Assembly: GCF_001428435.1 (NCBI RefSeq)
Contig: NZ_LMSO01000001.1
Coordinates: 521,486 to 585,485 of the forward strand
Length of the DNA stretch: 64,000 nucleotides
From: Arthrobacter sp. Soil782
Lineage (GTDB): Bacteria > Actinomycetota > Actinomycetes > Actinomycetales > Micrococcaceae
Direction of reading: 5' to 3'
The notes below the pieces were generated by a model. It saw only the letters and a list, made by a program, of their open reading frames with translations, did no database searches and had not been told where the DNA came from. The translations under genes were made by a program, and so were the position numbers. Below, one piece after another: positions 35,977 to 43,677 of the stretch; within the stretch, counting starts at the first letter, position 1; every line of letters starts with the position of its first letter.

Positions 35977-37629
35977 TTGCGCGCAACCAGCGAGATCACT
36001 ACTACCGGGGGCACTGCCCTGGTGGTCGACTCGGACATCGACCTACTCAACCAACTTGCCGGCGGCCTGCGCAACGCCGGTTTCACCGTAGCCGCGCACA
36101 GCACAGTCAGCCCGGCCATCGAGGCGGCGCGGGAGCTCACGGCTGATGTCGCCGTCGTCGGTGCGGACATTGCACTGGAGTATCTGGCGACCATCGCCAA
36201 GGAAGCCGACCACCTGCTGCCGCGGAATATCCCGGTGGTGCTGACAGCGAAGTCGGCCGAGCAGGTGACGTCCCATCCCGAGCTGGCGATGCGCTCCAGC
36301 GATTACCTGCTGCTGCCGATTGCCTCCGAGGAGCTGCTGCACCGGGTCAATACCGCGATCCACCGTAACCGGCTTCGCGAAGAACGGCGGAATGAATCGG
36401 CGTTCCTGCGGGACCGGGTGCGGCGCATCTCCGACGACATCCGCCAGACCAACGAACCAGCGGACATGGTTGAACTGGCCTTGCGGGGAATCGGTGAAGC
36501 ACTCGGCGCTGAGGACGTGACCCTTCATACCTTTGACGACGCCCGGGTTTCCTACGGTGGTGCCCGCTGGCAGCGCGGTGTCGGAAGCGCTCAACCGAAT
36601 GACGTCAGTGAATTACTGGATGAGCTGTGGGTGCTCGGGACTGAGCTGTGGCGTACCTCGGGTTCCCTCGCAGTGATCGCCGGGCAGCTCACTGAGGTTC
36701 CGGATACGCTGCCCAAAATTCACGCCAGAATGGAGGGTTTCGACAGCAGCGGCCTGCTGCTGCCGATCGGCGAGGGCGCTACGCCGTTCGGCCTCCTATG
36801 GATCGTTGCAGACCGCGGCGCGCGCAAGTGGTCGGGTGCCGAGATCGCCCTGCTGCAACACTTGCTCGGGAACCTTGCCCACGGGATGATCCAGGGCCAG
36901 CTGATCGTCGGCCAGCAGCAGGTGGTGGACAGACTCCGCGAACTGGATGCAGCCAAGAACGGTTTTGTGGCCACGGTGCACCATGAGCTGCGCACTCCCC
37001 TCTCCTCGATCCTCGGGTACGTTGAGCTGCTGCAGGACGGCGACGGCGGTGATCTGCCCGCGCCGGCGGAGAAGATGCTGAAGATCATTGAGCGCAACGG
37101 TCAGCGCCTGAGCAGCCTCGTGGAGAACGTTCTTGCGTTGTCAGTGCTCGACGCCGGTACGGCGCTTGGCCGCACGTCGATTGATGTGGTTCATCTGCTT
37201 GAGACGGTTACCGCAGACCTGCTGCCGCTCGCTGCCAGGAAGAACGTCTCGATTCAGGTCCTGCCTACTGATCAGGCGCTGTATGTGAACGGCATGTGGG
37301 CGCTGCTCGAGCGCGCTTTCGTGAATGTGCTGTCCAACGCGGTGAAGTTCAGTCCCGACGGCGGGAAGGTCACCGTGAGCTTCACAACCGAGAGCGGCGC
37401 AGTGCAGGTGACGGTCGAAGACGCAGGCATGGGTATTCCAGCAGACGAGCTCCCCCAGCTGCTGACCCGCTTCTACCGCGCGACCAACTCGGTGGCCGCG
37501 GAGATCCCCGGTACCGGGCTGGGCCTGTCGATAGCTGCCGAGGCTGTGGAACGGCACGGCGGATCGCTGGTCATCCAGTCCGAGCTGGGCGAAGGAACCA
37601 CGGTGGTCATCGAGTTGCCGCGATCATGA
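35977..37629 (+). CDS. Hybrid-like histidine kinase with N-terminal pseudo-receiver and GAF domain
   Basis: A 550-residue soluble sensor kinase with no transmembrane helix. Residues about 10-130 resemble a receiver domain, but the phosphoacceptor Asp is replaced (ADVAVVGADI) and the KP motif reads LP, so it is a pseudo-receiver. A GAF-like domain (about 155-310) follows. The HisKA H-box has His336 (HHELRTPLSSILGYVELL), and the HATPase domain has ANAVKFSP-, DAGMGIP- and GTGLGLSIA-type boxes. The TTG at 35977 is preferred because AAGGGGA lies 6 nt upstream; another TTG at 35956 is possible. The response regulator gene follows after 12 bp. It probably senses a cytoplasmic signal through GAF. Confidence 0.88.
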   Translation: MRATSEITTTGGTALVVDSDIDLLNQLAGGLRNAGFTVAAHSTVSPAIEAARELTADVAVVGADIALEYLATIAKEADHLLPRNIPVVLTAKSAEQVTSHPELAMRSSDYLLLPIASEELLHRVNTAIHRNRLREERRNESAFLRDRVRRISDDIRQTNEPADMVELALRGIGEALGAEDVTLHTFDDARVSYGGARWQRGVGSAQPNDVSELLDELWVLGTELWRTSGSLAVIAGQLTEVPDTLPKIHARMEGFDSSGLLLPIGEGATPFGLLWIVADRGARKWSGAEIALLQHLLGNLAHGMIQGQLIVGQQQVVDRLRELDAAKNGFVATVHHELRTPLSSILGYVELLQDGDGGDLPAPAEKMLKIIERNGQRLSSLVENVLALSVLDAGTALGRTSIDVVHLLETVTADLLPLAARKNVSIQVLPTDQALYVNGMWALLERAFVNVLSNAVKFSPDGGKVTVSFTTESGAVQVTVEDAGMGIPADELPQLLTRFYRATNSVAAEIPGTGLGLSIAAEAVERHGGSLVIQSELGEGTTVVIELPRS

Positions 37630-37641
37630 AAGGTTCATCCC

Positions 37642-38412
37642 ATGGGTACTGACTCCTTCGAACGCACGGCCGTGGTGGTGGAGGATGATCCCGACATCCG
37701 CGAGCTCCTGGTGCTCACGCTTTCGATGGTGGGGTTCAACATCATCGAAACTGCGAGTGGAAGGGAAGCGCTCGCCCTGGTCCGGGAACATAAACCGGAC
37801 CTGGTGACCCTGGACCTGAACCTGCCGGATCTCGACGGCATGGAGGTCTGCCGCCAGCTGCGGCCGGAGACCGATGCCTACATTGTGATGATCACGGCCC
37901 GCGTCGAAGAAATTGAGCGGGTATTGGGCCTGGAGATCGGGGCAGACGACTTCATTATCAAGCCGTTCAGTCCGCGTGAGGTGCGGGCAAGGGTTGCGGC
38001 TATGTTCCGCCGTCCGCGCTCCTTTGTCGACAGCGGGTCGGGGTCACGGGACGCTGTGTCACGGGACGCGGCTGGAACTGAAGCTGCAGCGGGGAACGCA
38101 GTTGACGGCGTCGTCGTTCATGGAAGTCTCTCGGTCGATGTTGAGGGAAGGGTGGCGCGGCTTGGGGGTGAGGAGCTGCCGCTGACCAAGATTGAGTTCG
38201 ATCTGCTCGCAACGCTCATCACCGGATCCCGCCGGGTGTGGACCCGGGAGACCCTGCTTGAGCGTGTGTGGGGTGAGGGGTGGACGGACGATCATCACCT
38301 CGTTGAGGTGCACATCCGGAATCTCCGGAAGAAGCTCGGCGAGGACACCCGGGAGCCCCGGTTCATCAAGACTGTTCGGGGCGTGGGCTACCGGATGATC
38401 CCGGTGGAGTGA
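37642..38412 (+). CDS. OmpR/PhoB-type response regulator
   Basis: A 256-residue response regulator. The receiver domain (about 9-125) is intact, with VVEDD, phosphoacceptor Asp58 (TLDLNLPDLDG), a conserved Thr in VMITAR and Lys in IIKPFS. A linker rich in Asp, Ala and Gly (about 130-165) leads to the winged-helix DNA-binding domain (about 168-255: LPLTKIEFDLLATLI, IRNLRKKLGED, VRGVGYRM). AAAGG lies upstream of the ATG. It is the cognate partner of the kinase directly upstream. Its targets cannot be read from the sequence; the lipoprotein and Hpt-like genes downstream are on the opposite strand. Confidence 0.95.
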   Translation: MGTDSFERTAVVVEDDPDIRELLVLTLSMVGFNIIETASGREALALVREHKPDLVTLDLNLPDLDGMEVCRQLRPETDAYIVMITARVEEIERVLGLEIGADDFIIKPFSPREVRARVAAMFRRPRSFVDSGSGSRDAVSRDAAGTEAAAGNAVDGVVVHGSLSVDVEGRVARLGGEELPLTKIEFDLLATLITGSRRVWTRETLLERVWGEGWTDDHHLVEVHIRNLRKKLGEDTREPRFIKTVRGVGYRMIPVE

Positions 38413-38443
38413 CGCCGGTCGACTAATGCTCCGGTGTCTTTTG

Positions 38444-38488
38444 CTCCGGTCGCTAGTACTCCGGTCGCTAGTACTGCGGTCGCTAGTA
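38444..38488. repeat. Tandem repeat, 15-bp unit x3
   Basis: Three adjacent copies of the 15-bp unit CTCCGGTCGCTAGTA (third copy with one change, CTGCGG) occupy 38444-38488. A partial fourth copy follows, and a related CTCCGGT lies just upstream. The array fills the gap between the convergent response regulator and lipoprotein genes. Confidence 0.85.
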
Positions 38489-38503
38489 CTGCGCGCAGGC
38501 CGA

Positions 38504-39028
38504 CTACGTGCTGGAACAGGTTGGCAGTTTGGTGCGCAGGGCGTCTTCTCCGACGTCGAAAAGATTTGTCCGGTCTGCGGGATCAGGCGGGAAGTTGGTG
38601 ACTGGGACATAACCGGTGTCCTGTCCCGCTTCAATCCTGACTGCGCTTCCAGTGTCACCGGCCTGCGTTTGGGCTTCCGGAACAAAGCAGAGGGCGGTTG
38701 CCACGTCCCCCTCGCGAATCATACCCACCATGACGTCTTCGAGGGGCTCCAGGGAAATCAGGACGTCCTGGAGAGCTGAGATCTCCATACTGTTGGGCGC
38801 AGGAGCGGAGCTGCTGGGAGCAGGAGTCGAGGCGGACGGGGACTGTGGCTCTGACGATGACGGTGACACCGGGGAGGGTGTCGGTGCGGATGCTGTCGGT
38901 GTCTGCCTCTGCGTCGGTGGGGATGTCGGCGAAGTCGAGACAGGCGAAGCCGCACAACCGGCAGCGAGTAAGGCCGCTGAAACCGCAAGGATTCCCGCTG
39001 ATCTCTGGGTGCTATATCGCGACAACAT
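38504..39028 (-). CDS. Putative lipoprotein with Ser/Pro/Thr-rich linker
   Basis: A 174-residue lipoprotein. The signal peptide ends at LLAAGC, then a long Ser/Pro/Thr-rich linker (about 25-85) leads to a small C-terminal domain (MEISALQDVLISLEPLEDVMVGM, ATALCFVPEAQ, VPVTNFPPDP). Function is not recognised. The ATG at 39028 gives the signal peptide directly; the frame is open further upstream without support. It is convergent with the response regulator across the 15-bp tandem repeat and lies 73 bp after the Hpt-like gene on the same strand. It could belong to the same signalling neighbourhood. Confidence 0.7.
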   Translation of the reverse strand: MLSRYSTQRSAGILAVSAALLAAGCAASPVSTSPTSPPTQRQTPTASAPTPSPVSPSSSEPQSPSASTPAPSSSAPAPNSMEISALQDVLISLEPLEDVMVGMIREGDVATALCFVPEAQTQAGDTGSAVRIEAGQDTGYVPVTNFPPDPADRTNLFDVGEDALRTKLPTCSST

Positions 39029-39101
39029 CTTCACCACGGTATCCCCACAGCGGACGGCATGAATCACGTTCCGGCAACCATTGGATAACTGATCGGCAAG
39101 C

Positions 39102-39644
39102 TCAATCGAGGGTCGCGTCCTCCGGCCCTGACAGCAACATGAGGAACCGCTCGGCTTCACCCACGAGTGCCGGCAGGCAGCTCATTTCGCGGCCGCCGCG
39201 GAAGTCGGACAAGCACCGGTCCGCGACGTACTGCAGTCTCGGGGCTCCGACCATGGTGGCGCCAACGTTGAGGCTCAGGAGAGTACCCTCGGCGTCTTCG
39301 AGGTTCTTGGAGCTCTTTGACCGAAGATCCGCCTCAAGGTCCCGGATGCGCTTGGGCAGGAGCCGGGCAAAGTTGTCCCGGTAGCGGAGGGCATCGGCGA
39401 GAGTCGCCAGTTCCTCACCCAGTTGTGTGATGACTTCGGGACGGTGCACCGGCAGGTTTGCGGGAACACAGTCCTCAAGTGCTTCAGTCGATGCCGCCCG
39501 GGCCAGTGCGGGCACACCGGATACTGCCGAGGTTCGTTTGTTCTTCAGCCAGGCCACCGCACTTGCTCCCAACCCGTCAAAGAAGTCGACCTCCGGGCCG
39601 GCGAACGGTCCGGTCCGGAGGAGTCTTCCTCCACTGTGACCCAT
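39102..39644 (-). CDS. Degenerate Hpt-like protein, putative
   Basis: A 180-residue soluble, mostly helical protein. The segment LLSLNVGATMVGAPRLQYVADRC aligns by eye with the Hpt core pattern (AHxLKGSSxxVGAxxL), but the phosphoacceptor His position reads Leu. The protein would therefore be an Hpt-fold without phosphotransfer, or a related helical bundle. I chose the ATG at 39644; a TTG at 39653 is in frame, and neither has a good ribosome site. It lies near, but on the opposite strand to, the kinase/regulator pair at 35977-38412. A docking or regulatory role in that system is an inference only. Confidence 0.55.
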   Translation of the reverse strand: MGHSGGRLLRTGPFAGPEVDFFDGLGASAVAWLKNKRTSAVSGVPALARAASTEALEDCVPANLPVHRPEVITQLGEELATLADALRYRDNFARLLPKRIRDLEADLRSKSSKNLEDAEGTLLSLNVGATMVGAPRLQYVADRCLSDFRGGREMSCLPALVGEAERFLMLLSGPEDATLD

Positions 39645-39756
39645 CCAGATCAAGCCACTATGCGCTTTTGGCCGAAGCTTTCCTCAAGAATGGTCAGATC
39701 CAGAGCAATCCGAAACCCGCTGCTGTGTTGAACTAGAGTCGTCAGGAATGCGGCGA

Positions 39757-39785
39757 CGTGAAGCTATAGCGTCGTGAAGCTATAG
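39757..39785. repeat. Direct repeat upstream of the GntR gene
   Basis: Two copies of CGTGAAGCTATAG (39757-39769 and 39773-39785), 16 bp apart, contain the palindromic GCTATAGC/CTATAG core. They end 33 bp before the GntR start and may be its autoregulatory operators or an UP-like element. Confidence 0.5.
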
Positions 39786-39818
39786 ACGAGTCAGCGGGAG
39801 CAGAGGGAGGACGCGTAG

Positions 39819-40481
39819 ATGGCCGGCACATCGCCCAAGCGGCCCCCCACCGCGCAGGCCTTCGCCCTCGCTGAGCTGCGCCGCATGATCATCGCCGGTG
39901 AAGTCCAGCCCGGCGAGCCGCTGCGGCAGGACGCCCTCGCCGAACGGCTTGGCGTCAGCAGGGTTCCGCTGCGCGAGGCGTTCAAGATCCTCGAGGGCGA
40001 GGGGCAGATTGTCTACGAGCCGCATCGCGGGTTCAAAGTTGCCCGGCTCTCCCTCGCGGACCTTCTTGAGACGTACCGCATCCGGCAGCTCCTGGAGACT
40101 GAAGCCGCGTACGCCGCCGTGAAACGTGCCGACAGCTCGGTGCTGCAGGCGATGAAAGACGCCGCCCGCGAAGTCGAGGCGGCCAGCGCCGCAGCGGACA
40201 TCCTGCCCATGACCGAAGCCAACCGCCGGTTCCACTTTGTGCTGCTTTCCGCCTCGGGGATGCCGCGGCTCGACCGGCTCATCCAGGTCCTCTGGGACGC
40301 CACTGATACCTACCGGTTTGTCTACTATGGCGTTCCGACCAACCGCCACCTCGTCGAGGAAGAGCACAACCTCATCATCGACGCCTTCGCGGACCGGGAC
40401 GCCGACCGGCTCGTCAAGCACATGGATGAGCATCGCGACCACGCCGTGGACGCCCTCCGGAAGTTCCTCGACGCCAAGTAG
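39819..40481 (+). CDS. GntR-family (FadR/FCD subfamily) transcriptional regulator
   Basis: A 220-residue regulator. The winged helix (about 12-75) shows the GntR pattern (MIIAGEVQPGEPLRQDALAERL, SRVPLREAFKILEGEG). The all-helical FCD effector domain (about 85-215) has the metal-binding pattern of acidic and His residues (LLETEAAY, ANRRFHFVLL, EEEHNLIIDAF, HMDEHRDHAVDAL). FCD regulators usually sense organic acids, which suits the catabolic operon that starts 295 bp downstream. GAGGACG precedes the ATG. The TTGTATACAA operator at 40708 is of a type used by this subfamily. Confidence 0.93.
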   Translation: MAGTSPKRPPTAQAFALAELRRMIIAGEVQPGEPLRQDALAERLGVSRVPLREAFKILEGEGQIVYEPHRGFKVARLSLADLLETYRIRQLLETEAAYAAVKRADSSVLQAMKDAAREVEAASAAADILPMTEANRRFHFVLLSASGMPRLDRLIQVLWDATDTYRFVYYGVPTNRHLVEEEHNLIIDAFADRDADRLVKHMDEHRDHAVDALRKFLDAK

Positions 40482-40652
40482 GAATCCGGACGAGGTGATG
40501 AGCGATCCGGACTCAAGTTGGAGCAAGTTGGTCCGAAGTGTCTCACCCAAGGCTGGCATACAGGGAATAATGCACCGCTTTGTCCAGGTTGCTCGCCCCT
40601 ACTCAGTAACATGTCACACTCTCGTAACACTCCTCCGAACCCCTCCCGCAAC

Positions 40653-40673
40653 GAAGTTACCTCTGGTAACTTC
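40653..40673. promoter_or_regulatory. Inverted repeat GAAGTTACC-TCT-GGTAACTTC
   Basis: Perfect 9-nt arms with a 3-nt spacer, about 100 bp upstream of the SDR start. The GTTAC/GTAAC core recurs four more times nearby, which suggests a multi-site regulator distinct from the GntR protein. Confidence 0.5.
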
Positions 40674-40707
40674 TCGTGTGTGACCGGGGTTACATTCCGT
40701 CCCATTT

Positions 40708-40717
40708 TTGTATACAA
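40708..40717. promoter_or_regulatory. GntR/FCD-type operator overlapping the -10 region
   Basis: The perfect palindrome TTGTATACAA matches the known (T)TGTATACA(A) operator type of FCD-family GntR regulators. It overlaps a TACAAT -10 candidate (40713-40718), so binding of the upstream GntR protein would repress the operon until its ligand appears. Confidence 0.7.
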
Positions 40718-40776
40718 TCTCCAATAGCGCTTATTTCGATGACACCAACAACGACGACGCAAAGGGATCGCATTTC

Positions 40777-41505
40777 GTGGAGAACTGGCTAGGACTCACC
40801 GATCGGCGCGTGCTGATTGCAGGAGCCGGCGGCATCGGGGAAGCCTGTGCCGCTGCCTTCACCGCAGCTGGTGCCCGCGTGGTCGTCGCCGATATTGACG
40901 AGTCACGCCTGACGGCCCACGAGAACGGCCTCACCGCAGACTTCTCCACCGCCGAAGGCTGCGAGAACGCTGTCCAGGCAACGGTCGAAGTACTCGGCGG
41001 CATCGACATCCTCCTCCACGCGGTCGGCATGAACCAGCGGGTCCCGGTCCTCGACACTGCGGACGAGGACTGGCAGCGCACCCTCGACATCAACCTCTCG
41101 AGCGCCTTCCGCCTCGGCAAGGCCGCGGGCAAGCACATGGTCAGCGCAGGCTGGGGCCGCCAGATCTACTGCTCTTCAGTCTCGGGCCTCCTCGCCCATC
41201 CGGATCACGCCCCTTACGCGGCCAGCAAGGGCGGCATCAACCAGATGATGCGCGTCATGGCCCGCGAATGGGCCTCCAGCGGCGTGACCGTCAACGCCAT
41301 AGCCCCCGGCTACACCGAAACGGATCTCACCCGCACCCATCTGGACAAGCCCGGCGTCCGCGAGCACTACACCTCGCTGGTTCCAGCAGGGCGGCTCGGC
41401 AGTGTCGATGACCTCACCGGCCCCGTGCTCTTCCTCGCCTCCGAGCAGGCCTCCTTTGTCACCGGGCATGTCCTCTACGTGGACGGAGGGCGGACCCTTG
41501 TTTAA
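40777..41505 (+). CDS. SDR-family oxidoreductase (first gene of catabolic operon)
   Basis: A classical short-chain dehydrogenase of 242 residues. The NAD(P)-binding motif reads GAGGIGEA (16-23); an Asp at the end of the second strand (VVADIDE) suggests NAD preference. Catalytic Ser134, Tyr147 and Lys151 (PYAASK) are present. I chose the GTG at 40777 because AAAGGG precedes it; an in-frame TTG lies inside the operator at 40708. It probably oxidises a hydroxyl group of a sugar acid or hydroxy acid. It starts a plus-strand operon that runs to 55026, and its stop overlaps the next start. Confidence 0.9.
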   Translation: MENWLGLTDRRVLIAGAGGIGEACAAAFTAAGARVVVADIDESRLTAHENGLTADFSTAEGCENAVQATVEVLGGIDILLHAVGMNQRVPVLDTADEDWQRTLDINLSSAFRLGKAAGKHMVSAGWGRQIYCSSVSGLLAHPDHAPYAASKGGINQMMRVMAREWASSGVTVNAIAPGYTETDLTRTHLDKPGVREHYTSLVPAGRLGSVDDLTGPVLFLASEQASFVTGHVLYVDGGRTLV

Positions 41506-42091
41506 CCACTTCCCCCTCCTGCAGCCCGCGGACCTGTCACCGGACCAGCAGGACCTCTACGAAAAGATTACTGCCGGCCCGCGCGCCAACGGTCCGTTCC
41601 GGATCATGCACGACGACGGCACCCTCGCCGGCCCGTTCAACGCCCTCCTCTTCGCACCGGCAATCGGCAACGCGGTCCAGGAACTCGGCGCCGCGCTTCG
41701 ATTCGGCGGCGAACTCCCCGACCGCACCCGGGAACTGGTGATCTGCGCTGTCGCGGCAGCCCTCAATTCCGAGTACGAGTGGTACGCGCACAGCCGGGCG
41801 GCCGTCGTCGTCGGCGTTTCAGCGGAGGAACTGAGCCAACTGCAGGCAGGCAGCGTCCCGGCGAGCGTCTCCGACAGCGAGGCTGCAGCCCTCGAACTCA
41901 CCCGCGAACTGGTGACCGAAGCCGGAGTGAATGAAACCATCCGCGCCACCGCACAGAAGCACTTCGGGCACAGCGGGCTCACCGAAATTTCAGTCCTCGT
42001 AGGGTACTACCGCACCCTCGCCGGACTGCTTGCCGTGGCTGACGTCCCAGCCCCGGCTGACACCGCTCCAGAGGAGGGGCACCAGCAGTGA
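41498..42091 (+). CDS. Carboxymuconolactone decarboxylase (CMD)-family protein
   Basis: A 197-residue helical protein of the CMD/AhpD-like superfamily. The signature region (LVICAVAAALNSEYEWYAHSRAA) has the conserved Glu and His but no AhpD-type CxxC, so a peroxidase role is unlikely. The TTG start at 41498 overlaps the SDR stop and has GGAGGG upstream; no better start exists. CMD proteins often act in aromatic or organic-acid catabolism, as decarboxylases or with unclear roles. Its place within a GntR-controlled catabolic operon fits the second case. Confidence 0.82.
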   Translation: MFNHFPLLQPADLSPDQQDLYEKITAGPRANGPFRIMHDDGTLAGPFNALLFAPAIGNAVQELGAALRFGGELPDRTRELVICAVAAALNSEYEWYAHSRAAVVVGVSAEELSQLQAGSVPASVSDSEAAALELTRELVTEAGVNETIRATAQKHFGHSGLTEISVLVGYYRTLAGLLAVADVPAPADTAPEEGHQQ

Positions 42092-42153
42092 AGATCACAC
42101 CCATGAAAATCAACACCGCACCAAAAACCCAACACATATCAAGGGAGATATCC

Positions 42154-43164
42154 ATGACCAGCACCTCGAACAAGGTCCGCGGATCGCGCATTGCTGCCGC
42201 CGCACTCCTTGCACCGGCACTGTTCCTGAGCGCCTGTGGAAGTCCGGCACCCAGCGGAGGAGGTGACGGCGGCGGCGCGGACAGCGGCGAAGGCGGCACC
42301 CTGTCCATCGCAACCGGCGGCACCGGCGGCGTCTACTACCCGCTGGGCGGCGGTTTCGCGACTGTCATCCGCGAGAACGTTGAGGGCTACGACGCCACGG
42401 TCCAGGAGACCAACGCGTCGGTAGACAACATCCTGCTGCTCGAAAGCGGGGCCGCTGACCTCGCCCTTGCCGTGGGCGACGTCGTTGCGGATGCCGTTGA
42501 AGGCGTCAATGACTTCGAGGGCAAGGCCCAGGAGATCTGCTCGCTCGGCAACGTCTACAACAACTTCCTGCAGCCCGTCACGGTTGAGGGCACCGGAATT
42601 CAGAGTGTCGAGGACATGAAGGGCAAGGTCGTCTCCGTGGGCGCACCGGGTTCGGCTACCGAGGTTGCCGCAATCCGTACCCTGGAGGCAGCCGGACTGG
42701 ATCCCGAAGCTGACATCGACCGCCGCCAGCTCGGGGTTGCCGAAACAGTGGCAGCCCTGCGTGACGGCACCATCGACGCCGGTTTCTGGTCAGGCGGGCT
42801 GCCCACCGGCGCGCTGATCGACCTCGCGGCCGACGGCGACATGGTGATTGTGCCCATCGGAGAGTACGCAGCTTCGATGGCCGAGGAATACGGCGAGTAC
42901 TACGTCGAGCAGGAAATCCCCGCCGAGACCTACGAGGGACAGACTGAGCCGATCTCCGTGATCGCCTCGCCGAACATCCTTGTTGCTCCGTCCAGCATGG
43001 ATGAGCAGCTCCAGGAGGACATCACCACCGCACTCTTCGAGAACAAGGAACAGCTCATCCAGGTCCACCCCGCCGCGGAGGAGATGGACGCCGCCACCGC
43101 CGGTGACGTGCCCTTCGTTGAGACCTGCCCAGGCGCCCAGGCGTACTACGACCAGGCCGGCTAA
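42154..43164 (+). CDS. TAXI-family TRAP transporter solute-binding lipoprotein
   Basis: A 336-residue TAXI-type TRAP binding protein. The signal peptide ends at FLSAC; the mature protein starts with a Gly/Ser-rich linker and then SIATGGTGGVYYPLGGG, the TAXI signature. AAGGGAG precedes the ATG at 42154; the frame is open from 42088 but the extra residues spoil the signal peptide. TRAP systems import organic acids driven by an ion gradient, so the substrate is likely a carboxylate, possibly glutarate-like or a sugar acid. It lies 62 bp after the CMD gene and 12 bp before the DUF1850 gene. Confidence 0.93.
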   Translation: MTSTSNKVRGSRIAAAALLAPALFLSACGSPAPSGGGDGGGADSGEGGTLSIATGGTGGVYYPLGGGFATVIRENVEGYDATVQETNASVDNILLLESGAADLALAVGDVVADAVEGVNDFEGKAQEICSLGNVYNNFLQPVTVEGTGIQSVEDMKGKVVSVGAPGSATEVAAIRTLEAAGLDPEADIDRRQLGVAETVAALRDGTIDAGFWSGGLPTGALIDLAADGDMVIVPIGEYAASMAEEYGEYYVEQEIPAETYEGQTEPISVIASPNILVAPSSMDEQLQEDITTALFENKEQLIQVHPAAEEMDAATAGDVPFVETCPGAQAYYDQAG

Positions 43165-43176
43165 GGCTGACCGGAC

Positions 43177-43677
43177 ATGCGTAAGCTCGCCGTCGTCGTT
43201 GCCGTGTTGGTGTGCCTTGGCACACTGGCCGGCGTGACCGCCGGAAACGCTGGCCCCACCCAGCGTTTCCTGACAGTGACAAACGACGGCGGCGAGCTTG
43301 CCCGTGTGCCCCTTGACGGGGGCACCTTCGCGGTGAGCTACCGCAACTCGATCTACCAGACCCTCGCCGAGGAACGCTACGAGGTGCAGCCGGACGGTTC
43401 CTACCGCCTGGTGCAGATAGCGGCTGATCAGCTCGCTGTCCTCGAGGAGTACTACGGCGTCCCCGATGCCCCTACAGCCGCCGGTCCGTCCGACCGACGC
43501 AATTACGTTGTGCCGCCGAACCCTGAGCGTCCGGTGGTCTTTGACACCCTCTCAATCGCTGCCACCGATCTGGGGCAGCGCACCCTCCACGTCCCCGGAG
43601 AGCCGCCGCTGGAACTGTGGCCGCTGGTGGGGAACGCCAATCCGTTTGTTGTGCTAGATATCAAGGAGACCCAATGA
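43177..43677 (+). CDS. DUF1850-family protein of the TRAP transporter
   Basis: A 166-residue protein with an N-terminal signal or membrane anchor (LAVVVAVLVCLGTLAGV) and a beta-rich extracytoplasmic domain (FAVSYRNSIYQTLAEERYEV). It matches the DUF1850 family, which is characteristically encoded between the binding protein and permease of TAXI-TRAP transporters. Its stop codon overlaps the permease start (ATGA). Its role in transport, perhaps as an accessory subunit, is not established. Confidence 0.82.
   Translation: MRKLAVVVAVLVCLGTLAGVTAGNAGPTQRFLTVTNDGGELARVPLDGGTFAVSYRNSIYQTLAEERYEVQPDGSYRLVQIAADQLAVLEEYYGVPDAPTAAGPSDRRNYVVPPNPERPVVFDTLSIAATDLGQRTLHVPGEPPLELWPLVGNANPFVVLDIKETQ

Larger units (their letters stand above)
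40482..40776 (+). other. Control region of the catabolic operon
   Basis: This 295-bp gap holds no gene I can support. It contains several GTAAC/GTTAC motifs (about 40605-40695), the inverted repeat at 40653-40673 and the GntR-type operator at 40708-40717. A near-palindrome centred on AGCGCT (40723-40735) lies just before the operon start. Confidence 0.6.

Noticed and set aside
38444-38493. Tandem repeats considered as a CRISPR array
   Set aside because: Units are 15 bp and directly adjacent with no spacers, and no cas genes are nearby.
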